This document shows positions 41,707-50,386 of a stretch of DNA of 64,000 nucleotides, piece by piece. The notes beneath the pieces are model-generated. The model made no database searches. It saw only the letters and a list, made by a program, of their open reading frames with translations, and was not told the DNA's origin. Position 1 is the stretch's first letter. Every line of letters begins with the position of its first letter. The position numbers and the translations under genes were made by a program. This DNA is from Chloroflexus islandicus (GTDB taxonomy: Bacteria; Chloroflexota; Chloroflexia; Chloroflexales; Chloroflexaceae), in NCBI RefSeq assembly GCF_001650695.1, contig NZ_LWQS01000060.1, forward strand, positions 1-64,000, in the 5' to 3' direction.

Positions 41707-43530
41707 ATGCCTGTGCAAGATCGCTTACCAATGCAACCACAACTACTTGACGGTCGCTACCAAATTGAACGATTGCTCGGCGATGGCGGCATGGCCCGCG
41801 TCTATTTGGGGCGCGATCTGCGGCTGAATCGCCCGGTAGCGATTAAGATTCCCCATCCCCATTTGATGACCGATCCCGACTTTCTGGCCCGCTTTCGCCA
41901 CGAAGCGCACGCGGCGGCGATGGTGAGCCACCCCAATCTGGTCGATGTCTACGATGTCGGCCAAGATGGCGACCAGCACTATATCGTGATGGAGTATGTC
42001 GCGGGGTCAACGCTGAAACAATTGATCAACCGCGAAGCGCCGTTTGCCATCCCGCGCGCAGTACGAATCGGCGAGCAGATTGCGCGCGGCTTACATGCCG
42101 CCCACCGCGCCGGGTTGATCCACCGCGATATTAAGCCGCAAAATATTATCGTTACCGATGACGGTCAGGTGCGGATTACCGATTTCGGCGTCGCCAAGAG
42201 CCATCTTTCCACCGCGATGACCGAAACCGGCATCACGCTCGGCACCGTTGACTATATCGCCCCCGAACAGGCACAGGGCCGCCCGGCGACACCGCAATCT
42301 GACATCTACGCGCTGGGGGTCGTTTTGTACGAGATGCTCACTGGCCGGCTGCCCTTTACCGGCGACACACCAGTCGCGGTGGCAATGAAGCATATTAGTG
42401 AACCGCCGCCGCCGCCGCGCCGCTACAACCCGCATATCCCGGCTGCACTTGAGGCGATCATCCTCCGCGCGCTGGCTAAAGATCCGGCCCTGCGCCAGCG
42501 CAGCGCGCTTGAATTGGCCGAGGAGTTGCGTTCGTATGAGCAACTAGTGACCCAAGCTACGGTGGTCAATCCCGGCGTCGAGCCACCGGCGCAGGGGCGG
42601 CCCGCCGCGCCGCCACGCCCCGCTCAAGTCACGGCGAGCCGTCCGGCGGCAATCCCAAGCCCACGCCCAACCACTGCCCGCGCCCCGCGGCAAGAAGGCT
42701 TGGGGTGCGGTGTCTTTCTGGTCGGGATGCTAACGCTGGCCGGCGTACTGGCGGTCGTGTTTGTCGTTAGCAGTGGAATGCTGAACAATCTCTTCGGCAA
42801 CCCCTCACGGCCACCAACCACCCAACTGCCCAATGGCCAGAGCACCGAGGTCGCGCCGTCGCCGACCGTGGTGGCAACCGTTACGGTACCCGAACTCGTG
42901 GGCCGCAGCGATGGCGAAGCGCGCTCGTTGTTGCAGCAAAATAAGCTTGTTCCCATGCCTAGCAGCGAGCATAACCGCACCGTGCCACAGGGGATCGTCA
43001 TCACGCAGGCCATTCCACCCGGCACGATCGTCGAAGAGAATAGCCCGGTTTCGTATACCGTGAGCCTAGGGCCATTATTGGTGGAAGTGCCGAATGTTAC
43101 TGGTACGCGCCAAGATATTGCCCGCAACCAACTGGCTGCCGCCGGTCTGGTGGTGAACGTGGTGGAAGAGCCGAGCCAGCGGGTTGATGAAGGTTTTGTG
43201 ATCCGCCAATCGCCAAGCGCAACGCTGCGCATCCCGCAAGGCGATACGGTGACGATTTACGTCAGTCTTGGCGATGTCGTGCGCTTCCCTGAGGTGATTG
43301 GACGCAGCCGCGCCGAGGCCGAAGCCATCTTGGCCAATACGCCGGGATTAACGCTCGTGTTTGTTGATGTGCAGGGCCGCGACCGGTTGCCCAATTTCGA
43401 CCGCTACGCGCCCAACGAAGTGGTCAGCGCTGCGCGGGTCGTCGGCAACAATGAGGTGATCGGAATCAATAACGGCGATTACATCCCTCGCGGCAGCAGC
43501 ATCGTGTTAGGCGTGCGCGCCGAAGAGTAG
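41707..43530 (+). CDS. PASTA-domain serine/threonine protein kinase
   Basis: 607 residues, PknB/PrkC-like. The kinase domain has GDGGMARVYLG, Lys47 in VAIKI, HRDIKPQN with Asp141, and DFGVAK with Asp159. A Pro-rich juxtamembrane stretch (285-330) leads to one helix (about 333-357). Three extracellular PASTA repeats start near 395, 461 and 531 (VPELVGRSDGEA, VPNVTGTRQDIA, FPEVIGRSRAEA). PASTA repeats bind muropeptides or lipid II, so the kinase likely reports wall status. No PP2C gene is adjacent. Confidence 0.95.
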   Translation: MPVQDRLPMQPQLLDGRYQIERLLGDGGMARVYLGRDLRLNRPVAIKIPHPHLMTDPDFLARFRHEAHAAAMVSHPNLVDVYDVGQDGDQHYIVMEYVAGSTLKQLINREAPFAIPRAVRIGEQIARGLHAAHRAGLIHRDIKPQNIIVTDDGQVRITDFGVAKSHLSTAMTETGITLGTVDYIAPEQAQGRPATPQSDIYALGVVLYEMLTGRLPFTGDTPVAVAMKHISEPPPPPRRYNPHIPAALEAIILRALAKDPALRQRSALELAEELRSYEQLVTQATVVNPGVEPPAQGRPAAPPRPAQVTASRPAAIPSPRPTTARAPRQEGLGCGVFLVGMLTLAGVLAVVFVVSSGMLNNLFGNPSRPPTTQLPNGQSTEVAPSPTVVATVTVPELVGRSDGEARSLLQQNKLVPMPSSEHNRTVPQGIVITQAIPPGTIVEENSPVSYTVSLGPLLVEVPNVTGTRQDIARNQLAAAGLVVNVVEEPSQRVDEGFVIRQSPSATLRIPQGDTVTIYVSLGDVVRFPEVIGRSRAEAEAILANTPGLTLVFVDVQGRDRLPNFDRYAPNEVVSAARVVGNNEVIGINNGDYIPRGSSIVLGVRAEE

Positions 43531-43560
43531 GGGCATAGCGCTGCGATGCCCCTACTCTTC
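43522..43560. terminator. 15-bp perfect palindrome spanning the kinase stop codon
   Basis: GAAGAGTAGGGGCAT (43522-43536) pairs perfectly with ATGCCCCTACTCTTC (43546-43560), with loop AGCGCTGCG. The TAG stop lies within the stem. There is no U-run on the plus strand. It is the clearest member of the GTAGGGGC...GCCCCTAC family here. Confidence 0.6.
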
Positions 43561-43580
43561 AGCGCGCCACAACTTCATTC

Positions 43581-43617
43581 AAAAAACAACAACGCGGGTG
43601 GCGTCATTGCCACCCGC
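43581..43617 (-). terminator. Rho-independent terminator of the 65-residue protein gene
   Basis: On the minus strand, GCGGGTGGC-AATGAC-GCCACCCGC (43617-43594) is followed by GTTGTTGTTTTTT. A 9-bp GC-rich stem plus a T-rich tail, 27 nt after the stop at 43644. This is the only textbook terminator I see in the window. Confidence 0.85.
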
Positions 43618-43643
43618 AATCATTGAACGCTAGAACGCGCCGC

Positions 43644-43841
43644 TTAGGCGTGGTCAGCGGTCGGTGCGTATTGGGCATGCAACCGTTCAGCTTCGGCCAA
43701 CAATTGCTGGCGCTCGCTGACGCTCAGCGCCCGATCGGCAAAGCGGCGCCACTCTTCATTCATAGCCCACGCCCACTGTCCGGCAGCGGTCTTGATCCAG
43801 CGCGGCGCCTTGGGGGTTGCATGGTGATTGGTTTGCATCAT
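43644..43841 (-). CDS. 65-residue hypothetical protein
   Basis: A short basic/aromatic N-terminal half (KAPRWIKTAAGQWAWAMNEEW) and a helical C-terminal half (LSVSERQQLLAEAERLHAQY). It has GAGGAGGT 9 nt before the ATG at 43841 and its own rho-independent terminator, so it is a genuine monocistronic gene. TTGACT at 43912-43907 with TAAGAT at 43891-43886 is a possible promoter (short 15-bp spacer). No family recognised. Confidence 0.7.
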   Translation of the reverse strand: MMQTNHHATPKAPRWIKTAAGQWAWAMNEEWRRFADRALSVSERQQLLAEAERLHAQYAPTADHA

Positions 43842-43972
43842 GCTTCGTCTACCTCCTCATCAATCAAGTAAGACACAACTCCACTATCTTATAGATGCCA
43901 GTCACAAGTCAAGTGTAACAACTTGTTCTTGCGACCGGCTGAATAAAGCGTCACTCGCGGCTAACAACCTGC

Positions 43973-44680
43973 TCATCGCGTTGCCAGCACGGTTTCTTCG
44001 CTGATCCGGCCATTGCGCAATTGGAACACCCGATCGGCAACACCGATCATCTCGCGGCTATGCGTCACCATTAGCAGCGTTTTGCCCACCTGCCGGGTGA
44101 GACGGTCGAGCAGATCAAGCACCTGCGCGCCGGTATCGCTATCAAGATTGCCGGTCGGCTCATCGGCCAACACGAGATCGGGGTTATGGACTAGGGCGCG
44201 AGCAATCGCGACCCGCTGCTGTTCGCCGCCGCTGAGCCGATCAGGATAGGTGTTGGCGCGATCGGCTAACCCTACCGCCGCCAGCATCTCTAACGCCATT
44301 GCGCGCGCCGCCGGCCCGCGCTGGCCGTTTAACTCGAGCGGCAACAGCACATTTTCTAGCGCCGTCAACGTTGGCGCAAGGTTGTAGAACTGGAACACAA
44401 ACCCGATCGACCGGCGGCGAAAGAGCGTGCGTTCCCGTTCGCTCAGTTGGTCAAGCCGCTGGCCAGCCACCCAGATCGCGCCCGAACTCGGCGTGTCAAT
44501 CCCGCTGACCAGATTGAGCAGCGTGCTCTTGCCGCTCCCGCTTTTGCCAAGCAATACCACAAATTCGCCGGCAGCGACAGTGATCGTAATATCGTGCAAC
44601 ACGGTGCGCTGTTGATCACCCTCAAGGTATGATTTCGTGACCTGCTCGCACCGGATGACAGTTTTGTCAAGCATTTGCAT
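43973..44680 (-). CDS. ABC transporter ATP-binding protein, LolD/MacB type
   Basis: 235 residues: Walker [20 protein letters not shown]-loop [18 protein letters not shown], signature [15 protein letters not shown], Walker [13 protein letters not shown], and the H-loop THSREM. This is the MacB/LolD/FtsE-like exporter family. No permease gene is adjacent on either side, so its partner must be elsewhere. TATAAT lies at 44720-44715 on the minus strand, about 30 nt upstream. Confidence 0.9.
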   Translation of the reverse strand: MQMLDKTVIRCEQVTKSYLEGDQQRTVLHDITITVAAGEFVVLLGKSGSGKSTLLNLVSGIDTPSSGAIWVAGQRLDQLSERERTLFRRRSIGFVFQFYNLAPTLTALENVLLPLELNGQRGPAARAMALEMLAAVGLADRANTYPDRLSGGEQQRVAIARALVHNPDLVLADEPTGNLDSDTGAQVLDLLDRLTRQVGKTLLMVTHSREMIGVADRVFQLRNGRISEETVLATR

Positions 44681-44740
44681 TGCCTATCGCAACGTTTTGC
44701 ACAAATATAGTAGTATTATACGGCATGTTGCCCAGAACAT

Positions 44741-44900
44741 GCAACGCATTGTGTCATAGCACTGCGCTGGCTTAGGTAAGAAGTGCGGCAGTGGAACCGC
44801 CGCACTCCATAGTGAGAATGGCAAACGCATTGCGTAATGACGCTATGTGTCTTAGGTAAGAAGTGCGGCAGGGGGACTGCCGCACTCCACAGGGGGAATG
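44741..44900. repeat. Tandem 80-bp repeat with GTGCGGCAG palindrome
   Basis: Two diverged 80-bp units (44741-44820, 44821-44900) share GCAA(A)CGCATTG at the start and CTTAGGTAAGAAGTGCGGCA at offset 31. Each ends with a stem GTGCGGC/GCCGCAC. The same palindrome recurs alone at 52447-52473. Confidence 0.75.
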
Positions 44901-44936
44901 AGAAACGATGCGCTACCGGCGCCAACGCGATTCATC

Positions 44937-45857
44937 CTAGGCGTATTCAAGCCAGCCGTAGCGATCGGGCCGCTCGCCTTGCACAATGCCAAAGAAGGCC
45001 TCTTGCACAGCAGCCGTGATCGGGCCGCGGCGACCAGCGCCCACCGGAATGCGATCCACCGAGCGGATCGGCGTGACCTCGGCGGCAGTGCCGGTAAAGA
45101 AGAGTTCATCAGCTAAATAGAGCATCTCGCGCGGCAAGATCTGCTCGCGCACCTCGACCCCCATCTCGCGCAGGAGGGTCATCACCGTATCGCGGGTAAT
45201 CCCGCTGAGGATCGAGGACGTCAATGGCGGTGTGTACACCACCCCATTGCGCACCAAAAACAGGTTTTCGCCGCTGCCTTCGCTCACGTGGCCGTCGGCG
45301 TCGAGCGCAATGCCTTCGGCATAGCCGTTCGCCAGCGCCTCCATCTTGATCAACTGCGAGTTCATGTAATTGCCGCCCGCTTTGGCCAACGCCGGCATCG
45401 TATTCGGCGCAAAGCGATTCCACGACGAGATGCACACATCAACCCCTTGCTCCATCGCTTCGGCGCCGAGGTACTTGCCCCATTCAATCGTGGCAATCGC
45501 CACTTCGACCGGATTATTCTGCGGGTTGACGCCAATTTCGCCATAGCCGCGGAAGACAACCGGCCTAATGTAGCCGGAACGCAGCCGGTTAGCGCGCACC
45601 GTCTCTTTGACCGCCGCCACCAATTGATCGAGGGTGTAGGGGATGGTGGTACGATAAATCTTAGCCGAGTCGATCAACCGTTGCATGTGCGGGGTCAAGC
45701 GAAAGATCGCCGGGCCTTGCGGCGTCTCATAACAACGGATGCCCTCGAAGAAGCTGGTGCCATAATGAACGACGTGCGACATCACATGGATCGTCGCTTT
45801 ATCCCATTCCACCAACTCACCATTGAACCAGATGTAATCCATTTTTTGGATCGGCAT
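44937..45857 (-). CDS. ilvE: Branched-chain amino acid aminotransferase
   Basis: 306 residues, fold-type IV PLP enzyme. [33 protein letters not shown], and [19 protein letters not shown] are characteristic; the PLP lysine lies in [13 protein letters not shown]. It catalyses the last step of Leu, Ile and Val synthesis with glutamate. AAGGAG lies 8 nt before the ATG at 45857, which defines the start. The metallo-beta-lactamase-fold gene ends 29 bp upstream. Confidence 0.95.
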   Translation of the reverse strand: MPIQKMDYIWFNGELVEWDKATIHVMSHVVHYGTSFFEGIRCYETPQGPAIFRLTPHMQRLIDSAKIYRTTIPYTLDQLVAAVKETVRANRLRSGYIRPVVFRGYGEIGVNPQNNPVEVAIATIEWGKYLGAEAMEQGVDVCISSWNRFAPNTMPALAKAGGNYMNSQLIKMEALANGYAEGIALDADGHVSEGSGENLFLVRNGVVYTPPLTSSILSGITRDTVMTLLREMGVEVREQILPREMLYLADELFFTGTAAEVTPIRSVDRIPVGAGRRGPITAAVQEAFFGIVQGERPDRYGWLEYA

Positions 45858-45885
45858 TGATCGTCTCCTTTGCTGGTATTCAAGC

Positions 45886-46782
45886 TCATGATTCATCAAA
45901 CGCAAACAGATGCGGTTGCTGCCATCGTTCACCGGCGCGCCAGATCGGGATGCCGCCCGCGATCGGCTGCGCGCGCGCCGGCAGAGGGTGTAAGCGCGGG
46001 ATCCGTTGCACGCCAGCCTGCCGTAACGTCCGCCCGACCCCGGCCACTGCCGCCTGCGGCGTGTTGGCATGGCGCGAGAGGTGGGCTAGCCAGACATCGC
46101 TCGGCGCGCCGGTAGCAACAATTTGGGCTAGCAACTGGCCGCATTGCGTGTTATCGAGATGGCCGCGCGGCCCGCTGATTCGCCGGCGTACCGCCGGCGG
46201 ATACGGCGCAGACGGCAATAACTCGCGGTCATGGTTCGCTTCGATCACAATCAGATCCGCCGCGCTGAGCGCGGCTACCGTCGTCGCATCCCAACTGCCC
46301 AAATCAACGGCCACCGCAATCGTCACACCTGCCGCCTGTACGCGATACCCAACCGGGTCGGCAGCATCGTGCGGCACGCGAAAACTCTCGACGCTAAATG
46401 CGCCGATCGCGCCCCGTTCGCCAACGGGCAAAGCCGCGACTGGCGCCGTCGTCGCCGTGTCACCGAGCGCCGCCAACGTCGGCGCATTGGCCACCACCGG
46501 AACGCCGTACCGGCGAGCGAACGCTACTGCACTTAGGGCATGATCGTCGTGCTCGTGGGTCAGCAGCACAGCTCGCACCTGTGCGGGAGCAACACCGCGC
46601 GCGGCAAGCAATCGTTCGAGTGAGCGCAGTGAGATGCCGGCATCGACCAGCAACGCCTCATCACCCGCCTGCACCAACAGCGCATTGCCGGCGCTGCCTG
46701 AAGCTAACGACGCGACCAGCACACGATCCTCCAACCCGCTTTCCCAATTCTTTGCGCCGGCAATATCGTCCTCATCATTCAC
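45886..46782 (-). CDS. Metallo-beta-lactamase-fold hydrolase, YycJ/WalJ-like
   Basis: 298 residues. [13 protein letters not shown] at the N-terminus, the metal motif THEHDDH, VDLGSWD, and NHDRELL match the YycJ/WalJ group rather than true beta-lactamases. Members are implicated in nucleic-acid or wall-linked functions in Firmicutes; the role here is uncertain. The first codon is GTG at 46782 with no well-spaced Shine-Dalgarno, so the true start may be slightly downstream. rdgB lies 24 bp upstream on the same strand. Confidence 0.82.
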   Translation of the reverse strand: MNDEDDIAGAKNWESGLEDRVLVASLASGSAGNALLVQAGDEALLVDAGISLRSLERLLAARGVAPAQVRAVLLTHEHDDHALSAVAFARRYGVPVVANAPTLAALGDTATTAPVAALPVGERGAIGAFSVESFRVPHDAADPVGYRVQAAGVTIAVAVDLGSWDATTVAALSAADLIVIEANHDRELLPSAPYPPAVRRRISGPRGHLDNTQCGQLLAQIVATGAPSDVWLAHLSRHANTPQAAVAGVGRTLRQAGVQRIPRLHPLPARAQPIAGGIPIWRAGERWQQPHLFAFDES

Positions 46783-46806
46783 TCCGCTATGCCGAGCATG
46801 GTCGTG

Positions 46807-47406
46807 CTATGGTGATGCATGCAGCCAGCGCGCCAACACCTCGCGCGCGGCCCGCGCCGCTTGCGCCCGATGGCTGATCTGATTCTTGCGCTCGGCGCTC
46901 AGCTCGGCCAAGGTCGCATCTTCATCAAGCACGTAGAAGAGCGGGTCATAGCCAAACCCACCGCTACCGCGCGGGGCAAATTCGATCACGCCGGGCAACG
47001 TCCCTTCAACCAGCTCGGTCGGACGATTGGGATGGGCGAGCGCAATCACGCACACAAAGCGGGCCAACCGTTGATGCCACGGTACATCGCGCATCTGGTC
47101 GAGCAGATACTGCAACTGGGCCGGGCCGGTCACGCCGCCATACCGGGCCGAATGCACCCCCGGCGCGCCACCGAGCGCCGCTACTTCTAAACCGCTATCG
47201 TCGGCCAAGGTTGGCAACCCGCTGAGTGCGCAGTACCCCTCGGCTTTCAGCCGCGCATTCTCGGCAAAGGTTTGCCCGGTCTCATCCACTACCGTCGTAA
47301 TGCCGAGATCGGCCAACGAATAGAGGCGCAGGTTGAGATCAGCGAAGATCGCGGCAAGTTCGCGCAATTTGCCCGGATTGTGGGTGGCGATAAGTAATTC
47401 GTGCAT
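46807..47406 (-). CDS. rdgB: dITP/XTP pyrophosphatase (RdgB/HAM1)
   Basis: 199 residues. IATHNPGKLRELAAI at the N-terminus, FAENARLKAEGYCALSGLPTLADDSGLEV, and SGGFGYDPLF are diagnostic; ISHRAQA near the C-terminus is also conserved. It removes deaminated purine nucleotides from the pool. The ATG at 47406 is chosen because a minus-strand TACAAT (47452-47447) overlaps the earlier in-frame ATG. Confidence 0.95.
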   Translation of the reverse strand: MHELLIATHNPGKLRELAAIFADLNLRLYSLADLGITTVVDETGQTFAENARLKAEGYCALSGLPTLADDSGLEVAALGGAPGVHSARYGGVTGPAQLQYLLDQMRDVPWHQRLARFVCVIALAHPNRPTELVEGTLPGVIEFAPRGSGGFGYDPLFYVLDEDATLAELSAERKNQISHRAQAARAAREVLARWLHASP

Positions 47407-47446
47407 AACGTTGTTCGTCGGGATGCCCACGCTAAAGCTGGCAGTC

Positions 47447-47452
47447 ATTGTA
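47447..47452 (-). promoter_or_regulatory. -10 box (TACAAT) of rdgB
   Basis: TACAAT on the minus strand, about 40 nt before the chosen ATG. The -35 region is weak. Confidence 0.4.
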
Positions 47453-47563
47453 CACGAATGTAGAGGCGCGGGCAACCAAGGTACAGAGCAGGCACTAGGG
47501 AATAGGCAGGCAGGGAAGAAGCGCTGTAATACGCTGAGCCCACTATCCCTACTCCCTCATTCG

Positions 47564-47593
47564 TTGACGATTGTCGCCCTTGTCGAGTACAAT
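47564..47593 (+). promoter_or_regulatory. Promoter of the UbiA-IPK-SpoIIM run
   Basis: TTGACG (47564-47569), 18 bp, TACAAT (47588-47593). It gives a leader of about 33 nt before the ATG at 47633, with GGCAGGC close to the start. Confidence 0.6.
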
Positions 47594-47632
47594 CAAGACA
47601 AGTGAATCGTACCAAGGCATTGACAGGCAGGC

Positions 47633-48586
47633 ATGAACAATCTTTCCGGGACTCAATCAATCGAACGCGCCGCACCGCTCAGCATCCGTTCGTTGCGCGC
47701 CCTCGTGCGCACGATGCGCCCGCGGCAATGGATCAAGAATGTTTTCGTCTTTGCCGCGATCGCCTTTTCCGAAGGACGTCTCTGGTATCATCAACCGCTT
47801 GAACTCCTGCGCGTGATCGGGGCGTTTGTTGCATTTAGCATGGCGGCTAGCGCCATCTATCTGATCAACGATCTGGTTGATATCGAGAAAGATCGGGCGC
47901 ATCCGAAAAAACGGCATCGCCCGTTAGCGGCTGGGTTGCTGAGCCCCACTGTCGCAGCCGTGACCGCAGCGGTTTTGATCGTTTCAGTCTTTCCGTTTGC
48001 GGTCTGGCTTGATGGCGATCTTGATTTTGCACTGGTGCTGGCCATCTACGTGGTGGTGCAGGGTTTTCTCTACAGCTATTGGCTCAAGAATGTCGTGATT
48101 TTCGACATTCTCATTATTGCCGCCGGTTTTATCTTGCGCGCCGTTGCCGGTGCGGCGGTGATCGATATTGTGATCACACCATGGCTGATCGTCTGTATGG
48201 GGTTGTTGGCGCTCTTCCTTGGCATCGGCAAGCGTCGCCACGAGTTGAAACTGCTCGAAGACGGGGCCGGCAACCACCGGCGCATCCTCGAAGAGTACTC
48301 GATCCCCTTGCTCGATCAGATGCAGGCGATTGTTACCGCCAGCATCGTGATGGCGTACAGTATGACGGCCTTCTCGGCGCCGGTTGCGCCACAAAAGCCG
48401 TTTCCCATGCTGATGATCACCATCCCGTTTGTGGTCTATGCTATTTTCCGCTATCTGTACCTGATCTATCAACGCGATGGCGGCGGCGCGCCCGAAGAAT
48501 TGGTGCTGCAAGATCGCCCGCTGGCGCTGAGCATTATCTTGTGGGGTCTGACCGTGTTGGGTGTTTTGATCATCTTTCCGTCGTAA
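47633..48586 (+). CDS. UbiA-superfamily decaprenyl-phosphate phosphoribosyltransferase-like enzyme
   Basis: 317 residues, about eight to nine membrane helices. RPRQWIKNVFVF and the Asp-rich motif NDLVDIEKDRAHPKKRHRP match the subgroup that includes mycobacterial Rv3806c (DPPR synthase) more than quinone prenyltransferases. That subgroup moves phosphoribose from PRPP to decaprenyl phosphate, giving a pentose donor for envelope glycans. A prenyltransferase of quinone or bacteriochlorophyll type cannot be excluded. It is followed after 5 nt by isopentenyl phosphate kinase. Confidence 0.8.
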   Translation: MNNLSGTQSIERAAPLSIRSLRALVRTMRPRQWIKNVFVFAAIAFSEGRLWYHQPLELLRVIGAFVAFSMAASAIYLINDLVDIEKDRAHPKKRHRPLAAGLLSPTVAAVTAAVLIVSVFPFAVWLDGDLDFALVLAIYVVVQGFLYSYWLKNVVIFDILIIAAGFILRAVAGAAVIDIVITPWLIVCMGLLALFLGIGKRRHELKLLEDGAGNHRRILEEYSIPLLDQMQAIVTASIVMAYSMTAFSAPVAPQKPFPMLMITIPFVVYAIFRYLYLIYQRDGGGAPEELVLQDRPLALSIILWGLTVLGVLIIFPS

Positions 48587-48591
48587 CTGCC

Positions 48592-49398
48592 GTGTATACC
48601 TTCGTCAAATTTGGTGGTTCGGTCATTACCGATAAGACTGGACGCGAAGCGGCTGATGTGCCTGTGATCGAGGCGCTGGCTAGTGCAGTCGCGGCGGCCC
48701 GCGCTGCCGATCCATCGCTGGCGTTAGTGCTCGGCCATGGCAGCGGTTCGTTTGGCCACCACTACGCGGCGCGCTACGGCGTCCATCGCGGCACGCCGCT
48801 CGACGCCGATCATACCGGCTTTGCCCTCACCGCCGCCGCGGCACTGCGCCTCAACCGGATCGTGGTTGACGCCTTGCTCGCCGCTGGCGTGCCGGCGGTT
48901 AGCTTGCAACCGTCGGCTGCGCTGCGCAGCGCCAATGGCCAGATTACCGATTGGGAAACGACGCCGATCAGCGAGGCGCTCAAGCGCCGGTTGGTGCCAG
49001 TGATCCACGGCGATGTCGCTTTTGATACGGCTCAAGGCACCGCGATCATCTCTACCGAAGCACTGCTGAGCTTTCTGGCGCTCCGCAGTCCGCTGCAACC
49101 GCGCCGGATCGTGCTGGTCGGTGAGGCGGCGGTCTACACCGCTGATCCGCACCGTGACCCGTCGGCCCAGCCAATTCCATTGATCAATCGCGCCAATATT
49201 GGGCAGGTGTTGGCCGGCGCCGGCGAATCGCGCGCCGCTGATGTCACCGGTGGCATGCGGAGCAAGCTTGAGTTGATGTGGCGCTTGGTCGAGACCGTGC
49301 CCGGCTTAGAAGTCTACCTCATCGGGCCGCAACCCGCCTTGTTGACCGCGGCATTGCTTGGCCAACCGCTCGCCAGTGGCACATGTATCCGGCAATGA
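48592..49398 (+). CDS. Isopentenyl phosphate kinase
   Basis: 268 residues of the amino acid kinase superfamily. The N-terminal KFGGSVITDK and the motif GHGSGSFGH, which contains the catalytic histidine of IPK, distinguish it from UMP, glutamate-5 and FomA kinases. It phosphorylates isopentenyl phosphate to IPP. This route is established in archaea and was also described for Roseiflexus (Chloroflexota), with a mevalonate-phosphate decarboxylase. The start is GTG at 48592. The stop overlaps the next ATG (ATGA). Confidence 0.9.
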   Translation: MYTFVKFGGSVITDKTGREAADVPVIEALASAVAAARAADPSLALVLGHGSGSFGHHYAARYGVHRGTPLDADHTGFALTAAAALRLNRIVVDALLAAGVPAVSLQPSAALRSANGQITDWETTPISEALKRRLVPVIHGDVAFDTAQGTAIISTEALLSFLALRSPLQPRRIVLVGEAAVYTADPHRDPSAQPIPLINRANIGQVLAGAGESRAADVTGGMRSKLELMWRLVETVPGLEVYLIGPQPALLTAALLGQPLASGTCIRQ

Positions 49399-50375
49399 CC
49401 ACGCCTGAACACCAGATTCGCCAGCGCCATAAGGCGTGGAAACGCCTTGAGGAGCTGATTGCCCGCGCTAACGGCGGAATCGGCCAATTACCGGCGGACG
49501 AATTGCGCGAGCTGGGCCAACTGTACCGGCAAGTTTGCACCGATCTCGCCATTGCCCGCCGCGATTATCCCGATCATACCCTTACCAACTACCTCAACCA
49601 GCTCGTGACGCGCGCTCACGGGGTGATCTATCGCTATAGCGCTGCCGAACCCAATCGGGTCGTCACGTTCTTCCGCTATACCTTGCCGCACACCTTCCGC
49701 GCCACGTGGCCGATGACGTTGACCGCAGCGCTGGTGTTTCTGTTGCCGGCGATCGCCTCGTTTATCGCTGCCTTCCGCGATCCCGCCTTGGGTGAAACCT
49801 TCGTGCCCGGCGTTGATTTCATCGTCAATCAGATTCGCAACGGTGAAGAGTGGTGGTTGCGGATCAATGAAGGCCCTGCTGCCGCTTCAGCCGAGATTAT
49901 GACCAACAATATCACAGTGGCGATCAGAGCGTTTGCCGGCGGGGTCACGTTAGGATTGTACACCCTCTACGTGTTGCTCGTAAACGGCTTGCTATTGGGC
50001 ACGATTGCCGGCATTGCCCAACGTTTCGATTTTGCGGCCAACCTCTGGGGCTTTGTCGCCGCGCATGCCACCCTCGAACTCAGTGCCATTTTTATCGCCG
50101 GCGGCGCTGGCCTGCAACTTGGTTGGGCGATTCTCCGGCCCGGCACGTTGAGCCGGCGCGGCGCCCTAGTCGTAGCTGCCCGGCGCGCCGTAGTGTTGCT
50201 GATCGGTTGCGCCTTGATCTTGGTTGCCGCCGGTCTGATCGAAGCCTTTATTTCACCCACTACCCTCCCGCTGGCCCTAAAACTGTTCGTCTCGATCAGT
50301 TCAGGCATCCTCCTCTACGCATACCTGCTGCTCAGCGGGCAAAATAGGGAACAGAGCAGCAAAGCGCCAAGATGA
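49395..50375 (+). CDS. SpoIIM-like (stage II sporulation M family) membrane protein
   Basis: 326 residues. The N-terminal cytoplasmic helical part (about 1-90: ELIARANGGIGQLPADELRELG, YPDHTLTNYLNQLV) and five membrane segments follow the DUF95/SpoIIM pattern (NNITVAIRAFAGGVTLGLYT). No sporulation is implied; non-sporulating bacteria often carry this gene, frequently beside RDD or DUF58 genes, which are absent here. The ATG overlaps the IPK stop by 4 bp, indicating coupled translation. Confidence 0.85.
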   Translation: MTTPEHQIRQRHKAWKRLEELIARANGGIGQLPADELRELGQLYRQVCTDLAIARRDYPDHTLTNYLNQLVTRAHGVIYRYSAAEPNRVVTFFRYTLPHTFRATWPMTLTAALVFLLPAIASFIAAFRDPALGETFVPGVDFIVNQIRNGEEWWLRINEGPAAASAEIMTNNITVAIRAFAGGVTLGLYTLYVLLVNGLLLGTIAGIAQRFDFAANLWGFVAAHATLELSAIFIAGGAGLQLGWAILRPGTLSRRGALVVAARRAVVLLIGCALILVAAGLIEAFISPTTLPLALKLFVSISSGILLYAYLLLSGQNREQSSKAPR

Positions 50376-50386
50376 GCGGGTACCTA

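Noticed and set aside
49395-50375. Sporulation gene implying a spore former
   Set aside because: SpoIIM-like proteins are widespread in non-sporulating bacteria, and no other sporulation genes appear.
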